This document shows positions 33,189 to 41,622 of a stretch of 48,601 bases of DNA, one piece after another. The notes beneath the pieces were generated by a model, which was not told the DNA's origin, did not search any database, and saw only the letters and a program-made list of their open reading frames with translations. Both the position numbers and the translations under genes were made by a program. Position 1 is the first letter of the stretch, and every line of letters starts with the position of its first letter. The stretch spans positions 1-48,601 of the forward strand of contig CAJUAM010000026.1 of the NCBI GenBank assembly GCA_910584615.1, given 5' to 3'. Source of the DNA: an uncultured Dorea sp. Its GTDB lineage: Bacteria; Bacillota; Clostridia; Lachnospirales; Lachnospiraceae.

Positions 33189-34499
33189 ATGAAAATGCTG
33201 TTATCTTTTTTTCAGCTTTCCCTTGCTATTTGTAATGTATGGCCCAAACGCATGAGCTTAAAAGGGTTTGTCGTGCTTTATATGATGCTGTTGCTTTCCG
33301 GAATGCCTGTAACACTCCTTTCTTGCATACCATACGGTCTGTTCGGTATTGTGGCAGCAGTTTGTATTTATGGATTAGTTACCAGCCAGGATACTGACGC
33401 CCAGAATGTTTGTATGGGCATGATCGGATTTGTACTTGCAATCGTAGCAGATAATTTTCTGACAACTTTTCGGAACATGCTGATTCCCCAGGCTTTATCA
33501 AATCATCAGTATTTCTCTTTCGGTGTCAGAATGATCCACATTCTGCTGTTTTACTACATTACGCTGCTTTTCGGCAGACTCCTGAAAAAATTATTATTGT
33601 CTGGCAAAGGGATTCTACGCCTCCAACAGACATGGTATTTAATTGATGCCGCATTACTGCTTCTTATAACTACCTATCTGTTTGATAATCTGATCCCGGG
33701 GCAAAATGGCTCTATCGGCAGAATGATTTATAATAATGCCTTACATATTTCCGGGTATCTGCTTGTTATGCTTTTTTTGCTTCTGGCTATGCGCCGATCC
33801 TATATGGAACAAATACAGACAGAAGCAAAACAGAAAGCCTTACAGGATTTACAGGACTATACACACAACCTGGAAGCCATGTATAACAGCCTTCGCTCCT
33901 TCAAGCATGATTATGTCAATATTCTGCTCTCTATGTCTGGATACATTGAGAATTGTGATATAGAGGAATTAAAGAAATTTTTTGAAAACAAAATCTTTCC
34001 AACAAAGAATTTGATCGACCAGGGTGATTACAAGTTAAATCAGCTCAGCAATATCGGTGTGTTGGAGATCAAAAGCCTGCTCTCTGCAAAAATGATCTAT
34101 GCACATGAATCAGGGATTGATGTTACAATTGATATTCCCGACAGAGTGGACTGTTTTCTGATGGATACTGTGGACCTTGCCAGAATACTGGGAATCTTTT
34201 TGGATAATGCCATTGAAGCTGCATTAGAGACCAATAAGCCCCAAATAGGCTTAAATATCATTCAGAATAATGCCGGTGTGTCGATCATCATAAGCAATTG
34301 TTTTTTGGATAATGGCTTAAGGCTTCATGAATTAAATCAAAAAGGCTTTAGTACGAAGATCGGACATCAGGGAATCGGGCTTTTAAACGCTCAGAAAATC
34401 ATCAGTTCTTATGACAATGTGCTGCTGGAGACAACAATACAATGCGGTTGTTTCATGCAGCATATGGAACTTACCGCCAGAAAGCAATTTGGTAAATAG
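33189..34499 (+). CDS. GHKL domain sensor histidine kinase (AgrC-like)
   Basis: The 436-residue protein has about six hydrophobic segments in the first 210 residues, a short coiled coil, then the kinase region: phosphoacceptor His in SFKHDYVNILLS (about residue 241), the N-box in FLDNAIEAALE (about 339) and the G-box HQGIGLLNAQKI. GGAAGGTACT precedes the ATG at 33189. This class senses extracellular peptides or other signals and phosphorylates LytTR-type regulators. Its natural partner is probably the LytTR gene at 36319. That gene now lies 1.8 kb downstream because an IS110 element has entered between them, so transcription of the pair is likely disturbed. Confidence 0.9.
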   Translation: MKMLLSFFQLSLAICNVWPKRMSLKGFVVLYMMLLLSGMPVTLLSCIPYGLFGIVAAVCIYGLVTSQDTDAQNVCMGMIGFVLAIVADNFLTTFRNMLIPQALSNHQYFSFGVRMIHILLFYYITLLFGRLLKKLLLSGKGILRLQQTWYLIDAALLLLITTYLFDNLIPGQNGSIGRMIYNNALHISGYLLVMLFLLLAMRRSYMEQIQTEAKQKALQDLQDYTHNLEAMYNSLRSFKHDYVNILLSMSGYIENCDIEELKKFFENKIFPTKNLIDQGDYKLNQLSNIGVLEIKSLLSAKMIYAHESGIDVTIDIPDRVDCFLMDTVDLARILGIFLDNAIEAALETNKPQIGLNIIQNNAGVSIIISNCFLDNGLRLHELNQKGFSTKIGHQGIGLLNAQKIISSYDNVLLETTIQCGCFMQHMELTARKQFGK

Positions 34500-34598
34500 T
34501 CAAGAGTTATTTTAAAAAGATTTTCAGGGAAAAGGGTAACCTTAATAAACCTACGGCATGTTTCTCAAAAAAGACGTAAGTTAGGAATTCGATATGGA

Positions 34599-35879
34599 TT
34601 ACCTACTCTTTTCCGGAGAGTAGAGTTGGCCCTTGTCCAGCAGACCAAAGAGCAGACGTATAAATTTACGGGAAGTCAACGCGAGTGCTCGTTTATGCTG
34701 ATGGTTTCTTGTTTCAGCATATTTCTTGTCATAGAATGCTTTGTATTCAGGACAGTGTCTTATAACACTTCCGGCAGCTTCTATGATGTAGTAGCGCAGA
34801 TATCTGTTGCCAGCTTTGCTCATGTGTTTGTCTTCGGCTACGAAGTCGCCAGAGTCATTATCGTTCCAAACGATACCACAGTATTTTGCGAGGGCATTGG
34901 CATTAGGAAAAGCCTTAATGGAACCCATTTCGGCTAAGATACCGGCCGAATAAACTTTACCGATTCCGGGAATGGAATTCAGTACCGTGTACTCGTCAGG
35001 GTTTAGTCCCTGAACTGTCTGAAGGATTGCCTTATCAATCGCCCTGAGTTCCCTTTCAAAGGAACTGATACAGTTAAAGGAAGAGGCGATTGAGATAGTA
35101 AGCGGCTCATAGAGGCATTTATCAAGCCGGTATGAGTTGCGGGCTGCAGCCTGTAAGATTTTTGCTGTTTCTTCCGGATCAGCGATACGGCCTTTGCTCT
35201 TAGAGTTAATAAAAGCGACGAGGTCTTCTGCTGATGAGTTAACGATATCTTCATTCGTTGTGTACTCAGTAAGAACGGCTTCAGCTGTGGCACCATACTT
35301 GTTTGCGAATGGATGTTGTCCATCACGAAGCAATGCGTATTCACTGAACTTGAGATAAATGTTGTTAAGCATGTAAGTCTTTTCTCTTGCGATACATTCA
35401 GTGATGTGCATGCGGTGTCTGGTAAGATGTTGCAGGGCAAGGTATTGGGAACCACGCCATGGTTTGATTGCAATACGTCCTACACGGGCAAAATCAGCAA
35501 TCACATAGGAATCTATGCCATGATTCTTTCCGATGTCGTTAAAGGACTTCTTGTAATTCTTAACTTCCTTTGGATTGAGACAGTAAACTCTGACAGAGAA
35601 TGGTGCAAGCAGGCCACTGGCAGAAAGATAATTAGCCAGATGGACACCATAGAAACCAGTGGATTCCATGCCGATAACAACGTATTTGAACTGATGGTTA
35701 TGCCCTAACACATCAGAAACCATCTGTTCCATAAGGGCTGCACCTTCCTGAGTGTTTTCTACGGGTTTCATCCTGATGTAGAACTTCTCATTGAAATCAA
35801 GTGCGGAAATAACATGGATACGGGATGCAATGTCAATCCCAACAAACAGTGTTGAGAGGTAATCAATAGGTTCTTTCAC
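34599..35879 (-). CDS. IS110 family transposase
   Basis: The 426-residue protein has the N-terminal DEDD (RuvC-like) domain, with Asp in LFVGIDIASRIHV, Glu in VVIGMESTGFYG, and Asp residues in SFNDIGKNHGIDSYVIADFA. The C-terminal Transposase_20 domain carries NSIPGIGKVYSAGILAEMGS, ALAKYCGI and the serine region near KHMSKAGNRYLRYYI. Both domains are complete with no frameshift, so the enzyme may be active. IS110 recombinases are guided by a structured bridge RNA made from the element's non-coding end. The likely start at 35879 has GGTGGTGATGATC upstream and is a GTG. The flank at 35880-36260 is the expected place of that RNA. Confidence 0.95.
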   Translation of the reverse strand: MKEPIDYLSTLFVGIDIASRIHVISALDFNEKFYIRMKPVENTQEGAALMEQMVSDVLGHNHQFKYVVIGMESTGFYGVHLANYLSASGLLAPFSVRVYCLNPKEVKNYKKSFNDIGKNHGIDSYVIADFARVGRIAIKPWRGSQYLALQHLTRHRMHITECIAREKTYMLNNIYLKFSEYALLRDGQHPFANKYGATAEAVLTEYTTNEDIVNSSAEDLVAFINSKSKGRIADPEETAKILQAAARNSYRLDKCLYEPLTISIASSFNCISSFERELRAIDKAILQTVQGLNPDEYTVLNSIPGIGKVYSAGILAEMGSIKAFPNANALAKYCGIVWNDNDSGDFVAEDKHMSKAGNRYLRYYIIEAAGSVIRHCPEYKAFYDKKYAETRNHQHKRALALTSRKFIRLLFGLLDKGQLYSPEKSR

Positions 35880-36260
35880 GGATCATCACCACCTTTCAAT
35901 AAAAATGAAGAAGAGTAATCATGGCTTATCCCAGATCACTACGCCGCCCTAAACCTCGCGTTATGAGCATTACCTGGCAGAAATACCCTGCTGGTGGCTA
36001 GATACCAGGATGCAGCATTTGTGTAATAAGTCTTAGCGTAGCATTAGGGTTGCATGCTTTCTTGGCAATAGCAAACGCTTTGCAGGAGTGAAGAAGCAAT
36101 GACCATAGCTACAGTTCTTATGGAACTTATTGTAACATCTGGGACCATGACTATAAAGTAACTTATTAACCAATAGACAGAGAATGGATGAACCAGCATG
36201 ATGGAAGAAGAATCTTCGGAAAAGATCTTTAGAATTATCCTTCTGTCTAATCAAAAAAGA
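35880..36260 (-). ncRNA. Candidate IS110 bridge RNA region
   Basis: The ~380 bases upstream of the transposase contain no gene. On the minus strand they can form several hairpins, for example around GCAAAGCGTTTGC (about 36066-36078) and CCTGGTATCTAGC...GCCAGG (about 35970-36010). In IS110-group elements the left non-coding end encodes the bridge RNA with target and donor loops. The placement follows from the family; I did not identify the loops or a promoter with confidence. Confidence 0.4.
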
Positions 36261-36300
36261 ATAAGTCTGTAAGCTGTTTTTCTTGCTTACAAACTTATTA
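36261..36300. other. 15-bp stem-loop before the LytTR regulator gene
   Basis: AATAAGTCTGTAAGC and GCTTACAAACTTATT pair with one mismatch around a ten-base loop. On the minus strand it is followed by CTTTTTTG, so it could stop transcription into or out of the IS element. It ends 18 bases before the regulator start. Confidence 0.6.
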
Positions 36301-36318
36301 TACGAGGAGTGACATCAT

Positions 36319-37056
36319 ATGCTGAACATCTTTGTATGCGAAGACAATACCATACAGCGGCAATCTATTGTGCAGATCATTCAAAATGCCGTGCTGATAG
36401 AAGAACTGGATATGCAGCTTGTTTTAGATACAAAAGATCCTTATATGCTGCTTAAAAAAGTCAAAACCAGCCAGAACACGGGCATTTATTTCCTTGATAT
36501 CGACTTAAACAGCAACATGAACGGAATGAAACTGGCACAGCAAATCAGATTGTTTGATCCCCGCGGCTTCATCATATTCATATCCGCACATTCTGAGCTA
36601 AGTTTCATGACCTTTCAGTATCGAGTGGAAGCCATGGATTTTATCTTAAAAGACAACCCTGCCGAAGCGAAAGTAAAAATCAGAGAATGTCTGTTAAATG
36701 CAATGGAACGCTATACACTCCAGACTAATAAAACACATAAAGTTTATACGATTGAAACCGGCGGCCGGAAAATAAGTATAGATCATGATGATATTTTCTT
36801 TTTTGAAACTTCCAGTAATATCCATAAAGTCATTCTCCATGCAAAAGACCGTCAAATTGAGTTTTCCAGTACCATGAAAGGACTGACAAACACATTAGAT
36901 GATGATTTTGTGCGCTGCCACCGGTCATTTCTGGCAAATAAAAATAACATAAAAGAAGTAGACGCGAAAAAACGAATCATCTATTTTACCAATGGAGAAA
37001 CCTGCCTGATGTCCACACGCATGATGAAAGGATTCTGTTCATATAGATATAAGTGA
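36319..37056 (+). CDS. LytTR family response regulator (AgrA/ComE-like)
   Basis: The 245-residue protein has a receiver domain (1-125) with acidic pocket CEDN (E8, D9), phosphoacceptor D60 in IYFLDIDLNS and Lys in FILKDNP, then a LytTR DNA-binding domain (about 140-245) with IFFFETSSNIHKV and DDDFVRCHRSFLANKNNI. The ATG follows GAGGAGTGACATC. It is the probable partner of the GHKL kinase at 33189, now cut off by the IS110 element. LytTR regulators bind paired short repeats upstream of peptide, bacteriocin or surface genes. Targets are unknown. Confidence 0.9.
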   Translation: MLNIFVCEDNTIQRQSIVQIIQNAVLIEELDMQLVLDTKDPYMLLKKVKTSQNTGIYFLDIDLNSNMNGMKLAQQIRLFDPRGFIIFISAHSELSFMTFQYRVEAMDFILKDNPAEAKVKIRECLLNAMERYTLQTNKTHKVYTIETGGRKISIDHDDIFFFETSSNIHKVILHAKDRQIEFSSTMKGLTNTLDDDFVRCHRSFLANKNNIKEVDAKKRIIYFTNGETCLMSTRMMKGFCSYRYK

Positions 37057-37064
37057 AAACTTTT

Positions 37065-37102
37065 ATTATTGAAAGGCGAGTTCCCCCCCGCCTCTCAATA
37101 AT
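37065..37102. terminator. Stem-loop behind the LytTR regulator gene
   Basis: ATTATTGA-AGGCG pairs with CGCCT-TCAATAAT around a C-rich loop, directly behind the stop at 37056. The T-run is missing, so termination strength is uncertain. Confidence 0.5.
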
Positions 37103-37141
37103 ATGATTGCAGCAATCTTAACAAAAAAGCACTTTTTTTAT

Positions 37142-37563
37142 CTAGCGCGTCTTCCTCCGGTCTCCATGTTCCATATAATACCGTTTTTTATCTTCATACA
37201 TTCTCTGCTCCGCCTCCTTTACGGCAGCAACAGCGTCTTCCCTGCACAACGCGGCTCCTACTGAAACATGATAAGCATCCTGTCTCCCGCAGCATGACCC
37301 TGACTGTTATTCAGCTCATGAAGTCCATTCGCATCAGCATAAATACATGATAAACTATCAGGAAGTTTCGAATTATACTGCGAAAGTATCTGCTCATAAG
37401 CATTTCTGTTCTTAAGGTTCGTGAGAAGATCTGTAGTTGCCATCTTTTCCTTCACACGTATTTCTCTCCTCGTACAGGCAATATCCCACAAGAAATAAGC
37501 GATCAAAACAACTGCTTCGTATAGCCCCAGCCAGAACAAAATTTTTTCAATATACTTAGTTTT
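37142..37563 (-). pseudogene. Diguanylate cyclase (GGDEF) pseudogene
   Basis: The N-terminal part encodes a membrane segment (AVVLIAYFLWDIACT) and the start of a GGDEF domain: TTDLLTNLKNRNAYEQIL and IYADANGLHELNNSQGHAAGD. The frame then breaks at 37258. In another frame the domain's end follows at once (HVSVGAALCREDAVAAVKEA, EQRMYEDKKRYYMEHG). The middle of the domain, including the GGDEF catalytic motif, is deleted. The 5' end also lacks a normal start. It cannot make cyclic di-GMP. Confidence 0.8.
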
Positions 37564-37613
37564 TTATAAGCTCCATTTCCTGATTCTCCACATAATATCA
37601 GACCAGTTAAAGA

Positions 37614-39044
37614 TTATTGTTCTCCCTCCGCCGAATCAATCTGTTTCGCCTGAAAAATATTCTCATCTGTTTCCGATTCTGTCATATCTGCTGTGACCTT
37701 TATTTTCTTGCCGTCCATATCTTCATCCAGACTATTCTCTGCACCATCTTTTACAAATGTCATCGACGCGCCATCCTCAGTCTTGAGAGTAACGGTATTC
37801 CCGGTTGTATCATCTACTACTCCAACATACTGGGCATCCTTTGCTGCTTCGTTTGGATCAGAATCCTGCACTTTGATAACTATCAGATCCTCCGGATTAT
37901 CCAGATTTCCTGCATATGTGACCGTCACTGTATTACCTGTCTGAATCCCGTTGGCATACTCGTGCTGCGCATCCGCAACATTGATCGTATACTCCTTCCC
38001 CTTTTCCGAAACTGTCAGCGTATTCATGTTTACCTCAAGCACTGTTCCTGTCAATGTGTGTGTTTCTGACAGTGTCTCTTCTTTTGCCTGCATCTCTTTC
38101 TCAGTATTCATCTCTTTTTCTATCTGACCCAATACTTCTGACTGCAGTGTAACAGGCTCCGGTTCATCACCTATCTGTATAGTCCCTACTTCTTCTCCGC
38201 TCACCTTAGCTGCCGGCGCATTTTTCTTTGGTTTTTCTGTTGTCAGATATTCACCGTATATATATGCATCTTTATCTTTATATTGAACGCGCGACCATCC
38301 ATTTTCGCACACACCCGTACGAATCACAGACTCTCCTTTTGCAAGAGAGGAAATAACTTTTGAATCCGTAGTATACAATTCCCTTATATGTACTCCTGCT
38401 GTTGTATATACTTTCTCATTAACGGTTTTTATTTTCATCTTCTTCTGCTCTTTTTTAACAATATTAGGAGCATTATCTGTAATTTTAATGACAGTAACAT
38501 TCTTAGTGTCAGTTCCATTTATTTCTCCTATATAAGTTACAACAACCCAGTTTCCTTCACGTATTCCGTTTTTAAATTCATGCTGGCAGTTATTTGAATT
38601 AAACAGCAGTTTTTTTCCGTCATTCTGACGGATCGTTATCGTATTCTCTGTAATCTTCACAAGTGTCCCTACTGCCTGTTTCTCTGTCTGATGCCTGTTC
38701 TCTCCGAGATCCTCTATACTTGTTACCTTTACTTTCGATGTATCCGTATCCTCCAATTTTCCCTCAAAATAAATGACCAGATCATCACCTGCTCTCATAT
38801 TCTTTGTATTGACAGTTGCCTCCGATACATCAAATGTATAGTCTTGTTCAGCTTCTTCGACTACCAGTGTCTTGCCCTCAAAACTGACAAGCCTCCCTTC
38901 CATCTGTCCTTCGCTTTCCACAATAATTTCTGTTTTCTTTTCTTCTGTTTTTTGTTCCTCCGCTTTACATCCTGTCAATGACAGAGAACATGCAAAAACT
39001 ATACCAGCTGAGATTACAGCCAGATTTCTAACATATTTTTTCAT
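37614..39044 (-). CDS. Lipoprotein with beta-rich repeats and an SH3 domain
   Basis: The ~476-residue protein starts at the ATG at 39044 behind AAAGGAGGAG. The signal peptide ends in a lipobox LTGC (Cys about residue 26), so it is anchored outside the membrane. Several ~75-residue repeats follow (GRLVSFEGKTLVVEE, GTLVKITENTITIRQ, GTVLEVNMNTLTVSE, GVVDDTTGNTVTLKT), small beta domains that often include a TVTYxGxL element. Between the second and third lies an SH3-type domain (VHIRELYTTDSKVISSL... YGEYLTTE, about residues 222-275), a fold that binds cell-wall peptides. It is likely a wall-associated protein. A structured leader with a terminator precedes it, so a riboswitch or attenuator may control it. 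No enzymatic domain is visible. Confidence 0.85.
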   Translation of the reverse strand: MKKYVRNLAVISAGIVFACSLSLTGCKAEEQKTEEKKTEIIVESEGQMEGRLVSFEGKTLVVEEAEQDYTFDVSEATVNTKNMRAGDDLVIYFEGKLEDTDTSKVKVTSIEDLGENRHQTEKQAVGTLVKITENTITIRQNDGKKLLFNSNNCQHEFKNGIREGNWVVVTYIGEINGTDTKNVTVIKITDNAPNIVKKEQKKMKIKTVNEKVYTTAGVHIRELYTTDSKVISSLAKGESVIRTGVCENGWSRVQYKDKDAYIYGEYLTTEKPKKNAPAAKVSGEEVGTIQIGDEPEPVTLQSEVLGQIEKEMNTEKEMQAKEETLSETHTLTGTVLEVNMNTLTVSEKGKEYTINVADAQHEYANGIQTGNTVTVTYAGNLDNPEDLIVIKVQDSDPNEAAKDAQYVGVVDDTTGNTVTLKTEDGASMTFVKDGAENSLDEDMDGKKIKVTADMTESETDENIFQAKQIDSAEGEQ

Positions 39045-39129
39045 TTTTCTCCTCCTTTTTCCCATTGAGGATAGGACTTCTTGTCAGATTCCCGGATCAG
39101 ATCATGATTTTCCACCAGAATAGTTTTTA

Positions 39130-39171
39130 TAAAAAAGGCACCGAAAACCAAACAAAATAATTTTCAGTGTC
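39130..39171 (-). terminator. Terminator in the leader of the SH3 lipoprotein gene
   Basis: On the minus strand GACACTGAAAA pairs with TTTTCGGTGCC (one mismatch, one G-T) around a 13-base loop, followed by TTTTTT. It lies ~85 bases before the start of the lipoprotein gene, so it is either an attenuator or the end of an upstream small RNA. Confidence 0.75.
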
Positions 39172-39400
39172 TTTTATTAAAAAATACTCCCGAAAGACTA
39201 CCGGACCAACGAGGCATTCCGACATATCCCCGATCATATATGCCGCTGCCGTAATTGATTAGCTGACCGTAAAGTCCCTTCCTCAACACCTGACTATACC
39301 CTCAGCGGACAAAGGAACCCATGTCCCTTTGTCCACTGAAGGTAAAATCATGTACTTACACTCGCAGCACAGAATAAAACTTCCAAACTCCCGTGCCTAT
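39172..39400 (-). promoter_or_regulatory. Structured leader RNA candidate upstream of the SH3 lipoprotein gene
   Basis: No gene is visible in 39045-39562. On the minus strand this part holds a perfect hairpin (GGACAAAGG/CCTTTGTCC, 39307-39334), a GACTTTACGGTC element, an 8-bp helix CGGCATAT/ATATGTCG and a CCG-rich hairpin before the terminator. The short GGTCAGCTAAT...TTACGGC segment recalls the conserved GCTAACCTCGTA end of ydaO-type (c-di-AMP) riboswitches, but the match is weak. The family is not assigned. Confidence 0.4.
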
Positions 39401-39497
39401 TTCTTTATACACTGTATTGCCGATCAAAAAAACCTTTTTACCATATTTGACATTATTTTACTATTTGCATAACTCCGTCAGATCACATAATATGTTA

Positions 39498-39526
39498 GTA
39501 TTAATACACTTGGGTTTTAAAACCCA
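39498..39526. promoter_or_regulatory. Two perfect palindromes upstream of the second LytTR gene
   Basis: GTATTAATAC (39498-39507) and TGGGTTTTAAAACCCA (39511-39526) lie 27-55 bases before the regulator's ribosome binding site. A TTGACA is present at 39447. The palindromes are candidate operators for control of this two-component operon. Confidence 0.5.
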
Positions 39527-39562
39527 TTTACAATGTTTTACTAATATATTTCGGAGGCTGTT

Positions 39563-40291
39563 ATGACAATTGCGATCATAGATGATTCTTCAGAAGACAT
39601 TTCACTTTTATATGACTATATATGCCGGTACTGCAATGAACACAAGGTACACACATCAGTTAAGACATTTACAAGCGAAACAGCTTTCCTTAATGCCTTT
39701 AAAACAGAAAAATATGATCTTGTTTTTCTTGACATTTTTATGAAAGACTTAAACGGCATCCAGATCGCTAAGGCAATTAAAAAGCTGAATTCCAGATGTC
39801 AGGTCATCTTTTCTACTTCCAGCAAGGAGCATGCCATCAAAGCATTCCGCCTCCATGCCTTAGATTATCTGCTGAAACCATACACCTATGCACAGCTTGA
39901 GGATGCTCTCAATTGTTATGAAAACGCTGCCGCGAAATTCACACATTATATTGAACTTAAGGAAGGACGCTTACAGACAAGGATTCTTATTCCGGATATC
40001 ATGTACGTAGATTACCACAATCACTATATACAGGTACATTCCTTGTCAAGAGTCATCCGCTCCTACATGTCTTTCGGGGACTTTTCTCCGCTGCTCTCTC
40101 CCTACAGGCAGTTTTTATGGTGTTACCGGAATTGTATGGTCAATATGGACCATGTGGATTCATGGGAGGATAGTGATTTCATTCTCAAAAACGGAGAACG
40201 CCTGCCTATTAACAAAGCTCAGCGTAAGAAAATCCTTCAGACGTATGCAAACTATATCTTTGATTATGTAAACGGAGGTGTGATACTGTGA
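39563..40291 (+). CDS. LytTR family response regulator
   Basis: The 242-residue protein has a receiver domain with acidic residues IIDDSSED (D7, D8), phosphoacceptor D57 in LVFLDIFMKDLNG and Lys in YLLKPYTY, then a LytTR DNA-binding domain (IMYVDYHNHYIQVHSLS, YRQFLWCYRNCMVNMDHVD). The ATG follows CGGAGG. The stop overlaps the start of the GHKL kinase gene, so the two form a translationally coupled two-component pair of the LytTR/GHKL type. The neighbours on the opposite strand are surface proteins, which may be targets, but no direct evidence links them. Confidence 0.9.
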   Translation: MTIAIIDDSSEDISLLYDYICRYCNEHKVHTSVKTFTSETAFLNAFKTEKYDLVFLDIFMKDLNGIQIAKAIKKLNSRCQVIFSTSSKEHAIKAFRLHALDYLLKPYTYAQLEDALNCYENAAAKFTHYIELKEGRLQTRILIPDIMYVDYHNHYIQVHSLSRVIRSYMSFGDFSPLLSPYRQFLWCYRNCMVNMDHVDSWEDSDFILKNGERLPINKAQRKKILQTYANYIFDYVNGGVIL

Positions 40292-41613
40292 CTCCCGCTC
40301 ATATTATAAATACTTTTTGCTTTATTCTTCCCTGTTTTATCCTTCTGTTCCTTACCTTCAAGGATCATTTGCGTACTCCTGCCTTTATGCATATTGCCGG
40401 AGCGATCCTTTTATATCTTGCAGTTACATTTTACGGTTCCAGAACCTATGCCAGTTACGCCGCATTTCCTCTGAAATATGTTATACTCGGCCTGTCTACC
40501 ATTATTCTCGGTGCCGTCATCTTTGATATGGCCACCGAATACCGTCTGGGACATGGTATTTTTATTGTCGCCATCGCCAAATGTTACGCGGAACAGGTGA
40601 CGCTTCTTTCCATGTACGTCTACTTTTTATTTCATGGCCGTCTCCCTTTTTATAATACATTTGACTCATCTTTGATCAGGGCTGCCCTGACACTTGCAAC
40701 GTTTCCTCTCATATATACCTTTTTCAGAAAGTCGCTGCGCCCGGCTCTGGATTATACTGCCTCTTTTTCCATATGGAATCAGGTATGGATCATTCCAATC
40801 TGCAACAACCTGCTTTACAACATGCTGTTTTCTCCGAATATATCCTCCCTCGACTCTGTGCCGGACAAGTTCTTCTACTATGTTCCACCGCTTTGGATAA
40901 TCCTTACTTTTTCTACTTATATCCTCATTATCAAGATGGTCATCGTGATCATCGAAAATGCGAATCTTCAGGAAAAGCTGCATATTTCTGAAACAATTTC
41001 ATCCTCACAGCGCAAACAGACCGAAACTCTCCAGCTTCAGATTGAACAGACCAGCCGGCAGCGCCATGATATGCGCCACCATCTTATTGTCATCGACACA
41101 TATATCCGTACAAAAGATATCAAGGGACTTAACGCTTACATAAAAAAGTACCGTGCCTCTCTGACTCCGCCGGCAGATATCTACTGTGAAAATCTTGCTC
41201 TGAATTCTATCGTCGGATATTATAAAGAACGCTCAGAAGGAAAAGGCACTGTCTTTCATGTCTCTATATCTCTTCCAAAAGAGCCGCTGATACCTGATAC
41301 GGATCTGTGCGCCATAGTCTCCAATCTTTTGGAAAATGCTTCTGAAGCCTGTGAGCGGATGAATGGTAAAAGCAGCTTTATCAATATAAAAATTTCAGTA
41401 ACAACCAGCTCTCTTCTTGCAATCATTATTGAAAACAGCTATGAAGGGGAGATACAAAAATCCGGAAATATCTTTATCTCCTCCAAAAAAAAAGGCCGCA
41501 GGGGGATTGGCATCTCCTCTGTTCTTAATATCATCGAGCAATATAACGGATTATCAAAATTTGAGTATGTAAATCAGATTTTCAAAGTTTCAATACTGCT
41601 GAAATTCAAATAA
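40288..41613 (+). CDS. GHKL domain sensor histidine kinase
   Basis: The 441-residue protein has about six hydrophobic segments (residues ~5-220), a coiled coil with many Gln residues, and the kinase region. The phosphoacceptor His is in RQRHDMRHHLIVIDTYI, the N-box in NLLENASEACERM and the G-box in KKGRRGIGISSVLNI. The start is a GTG overlapping the regulator's stop, with GGAGG before it. It senses an unknown external signal at the membrane and phosphorylates the LytTR protein encoded just upstream. Its stop is ten bases from the convergent surface protein gene, with no obvious terminator between them. Confidence 0.9.
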   Translation: MTPAHIINTFCFILPCFILLFLTFKDHLRTPAFMHIAGAILLYLAVTFYGSRTYASYAAFPLKYVILGLSTIILGAVIFDMATEYRLGHGIFIVAIAKCYAEQVTLLSMYVYFLFHGRLPFYNTFDSSLIRAALTLATFPLIYTFFRKSLRPALDYTASFSIWNQVWIIPICNNLLYNMLFSPNISSLDSVPDKFFYYVPPLWIILTFSTYILIIKMVIVIIENANLQEKLHISETISSSQRKQTETLQLQIEQTSRQRHDMRHHLIVIDTYIRTKDIKGLNAYIKKYRASLTPPADIYCENLALNSIVGYYKERSEGKGTVFHVSISLPKEPLIPDTDLCAIVSNLLENASEACERMNGKSSFINIKISVTTSSLLAIIIENSYEGEIQKSGNIFISSKKKGRRGIGISSVLNIIEQYNGLSKFEYVNQIFKVSILLKFK

Positions 41614-41622
41614 GTTCTGCAT

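Larger units (their letters stand above)
34500..36260. mobile_element. IS110-family insertion sequence between kinase and regulator genes
   Basis: A complete IS110-type transposase gene with ~380 bases of non-coding sequence on its 5' side separates a sensor kinase from a response regulator. IS110 elements lack clear terminal inverted repeats and usually make no target duplication, so the true ends cannot be fixed by eye. The limits given are the outer possible bounds between kinase stop and the hairpin before the regulator. Confidence 0.6.

Noticed and set aside
39200..39290. Glycine/tyrosine-rich short minus-strand frame (VLRKGLYGQLINYGSG).
   Set aside because: No ribosome binding site, and stable helices cover the region; a structured leader is the better reading.
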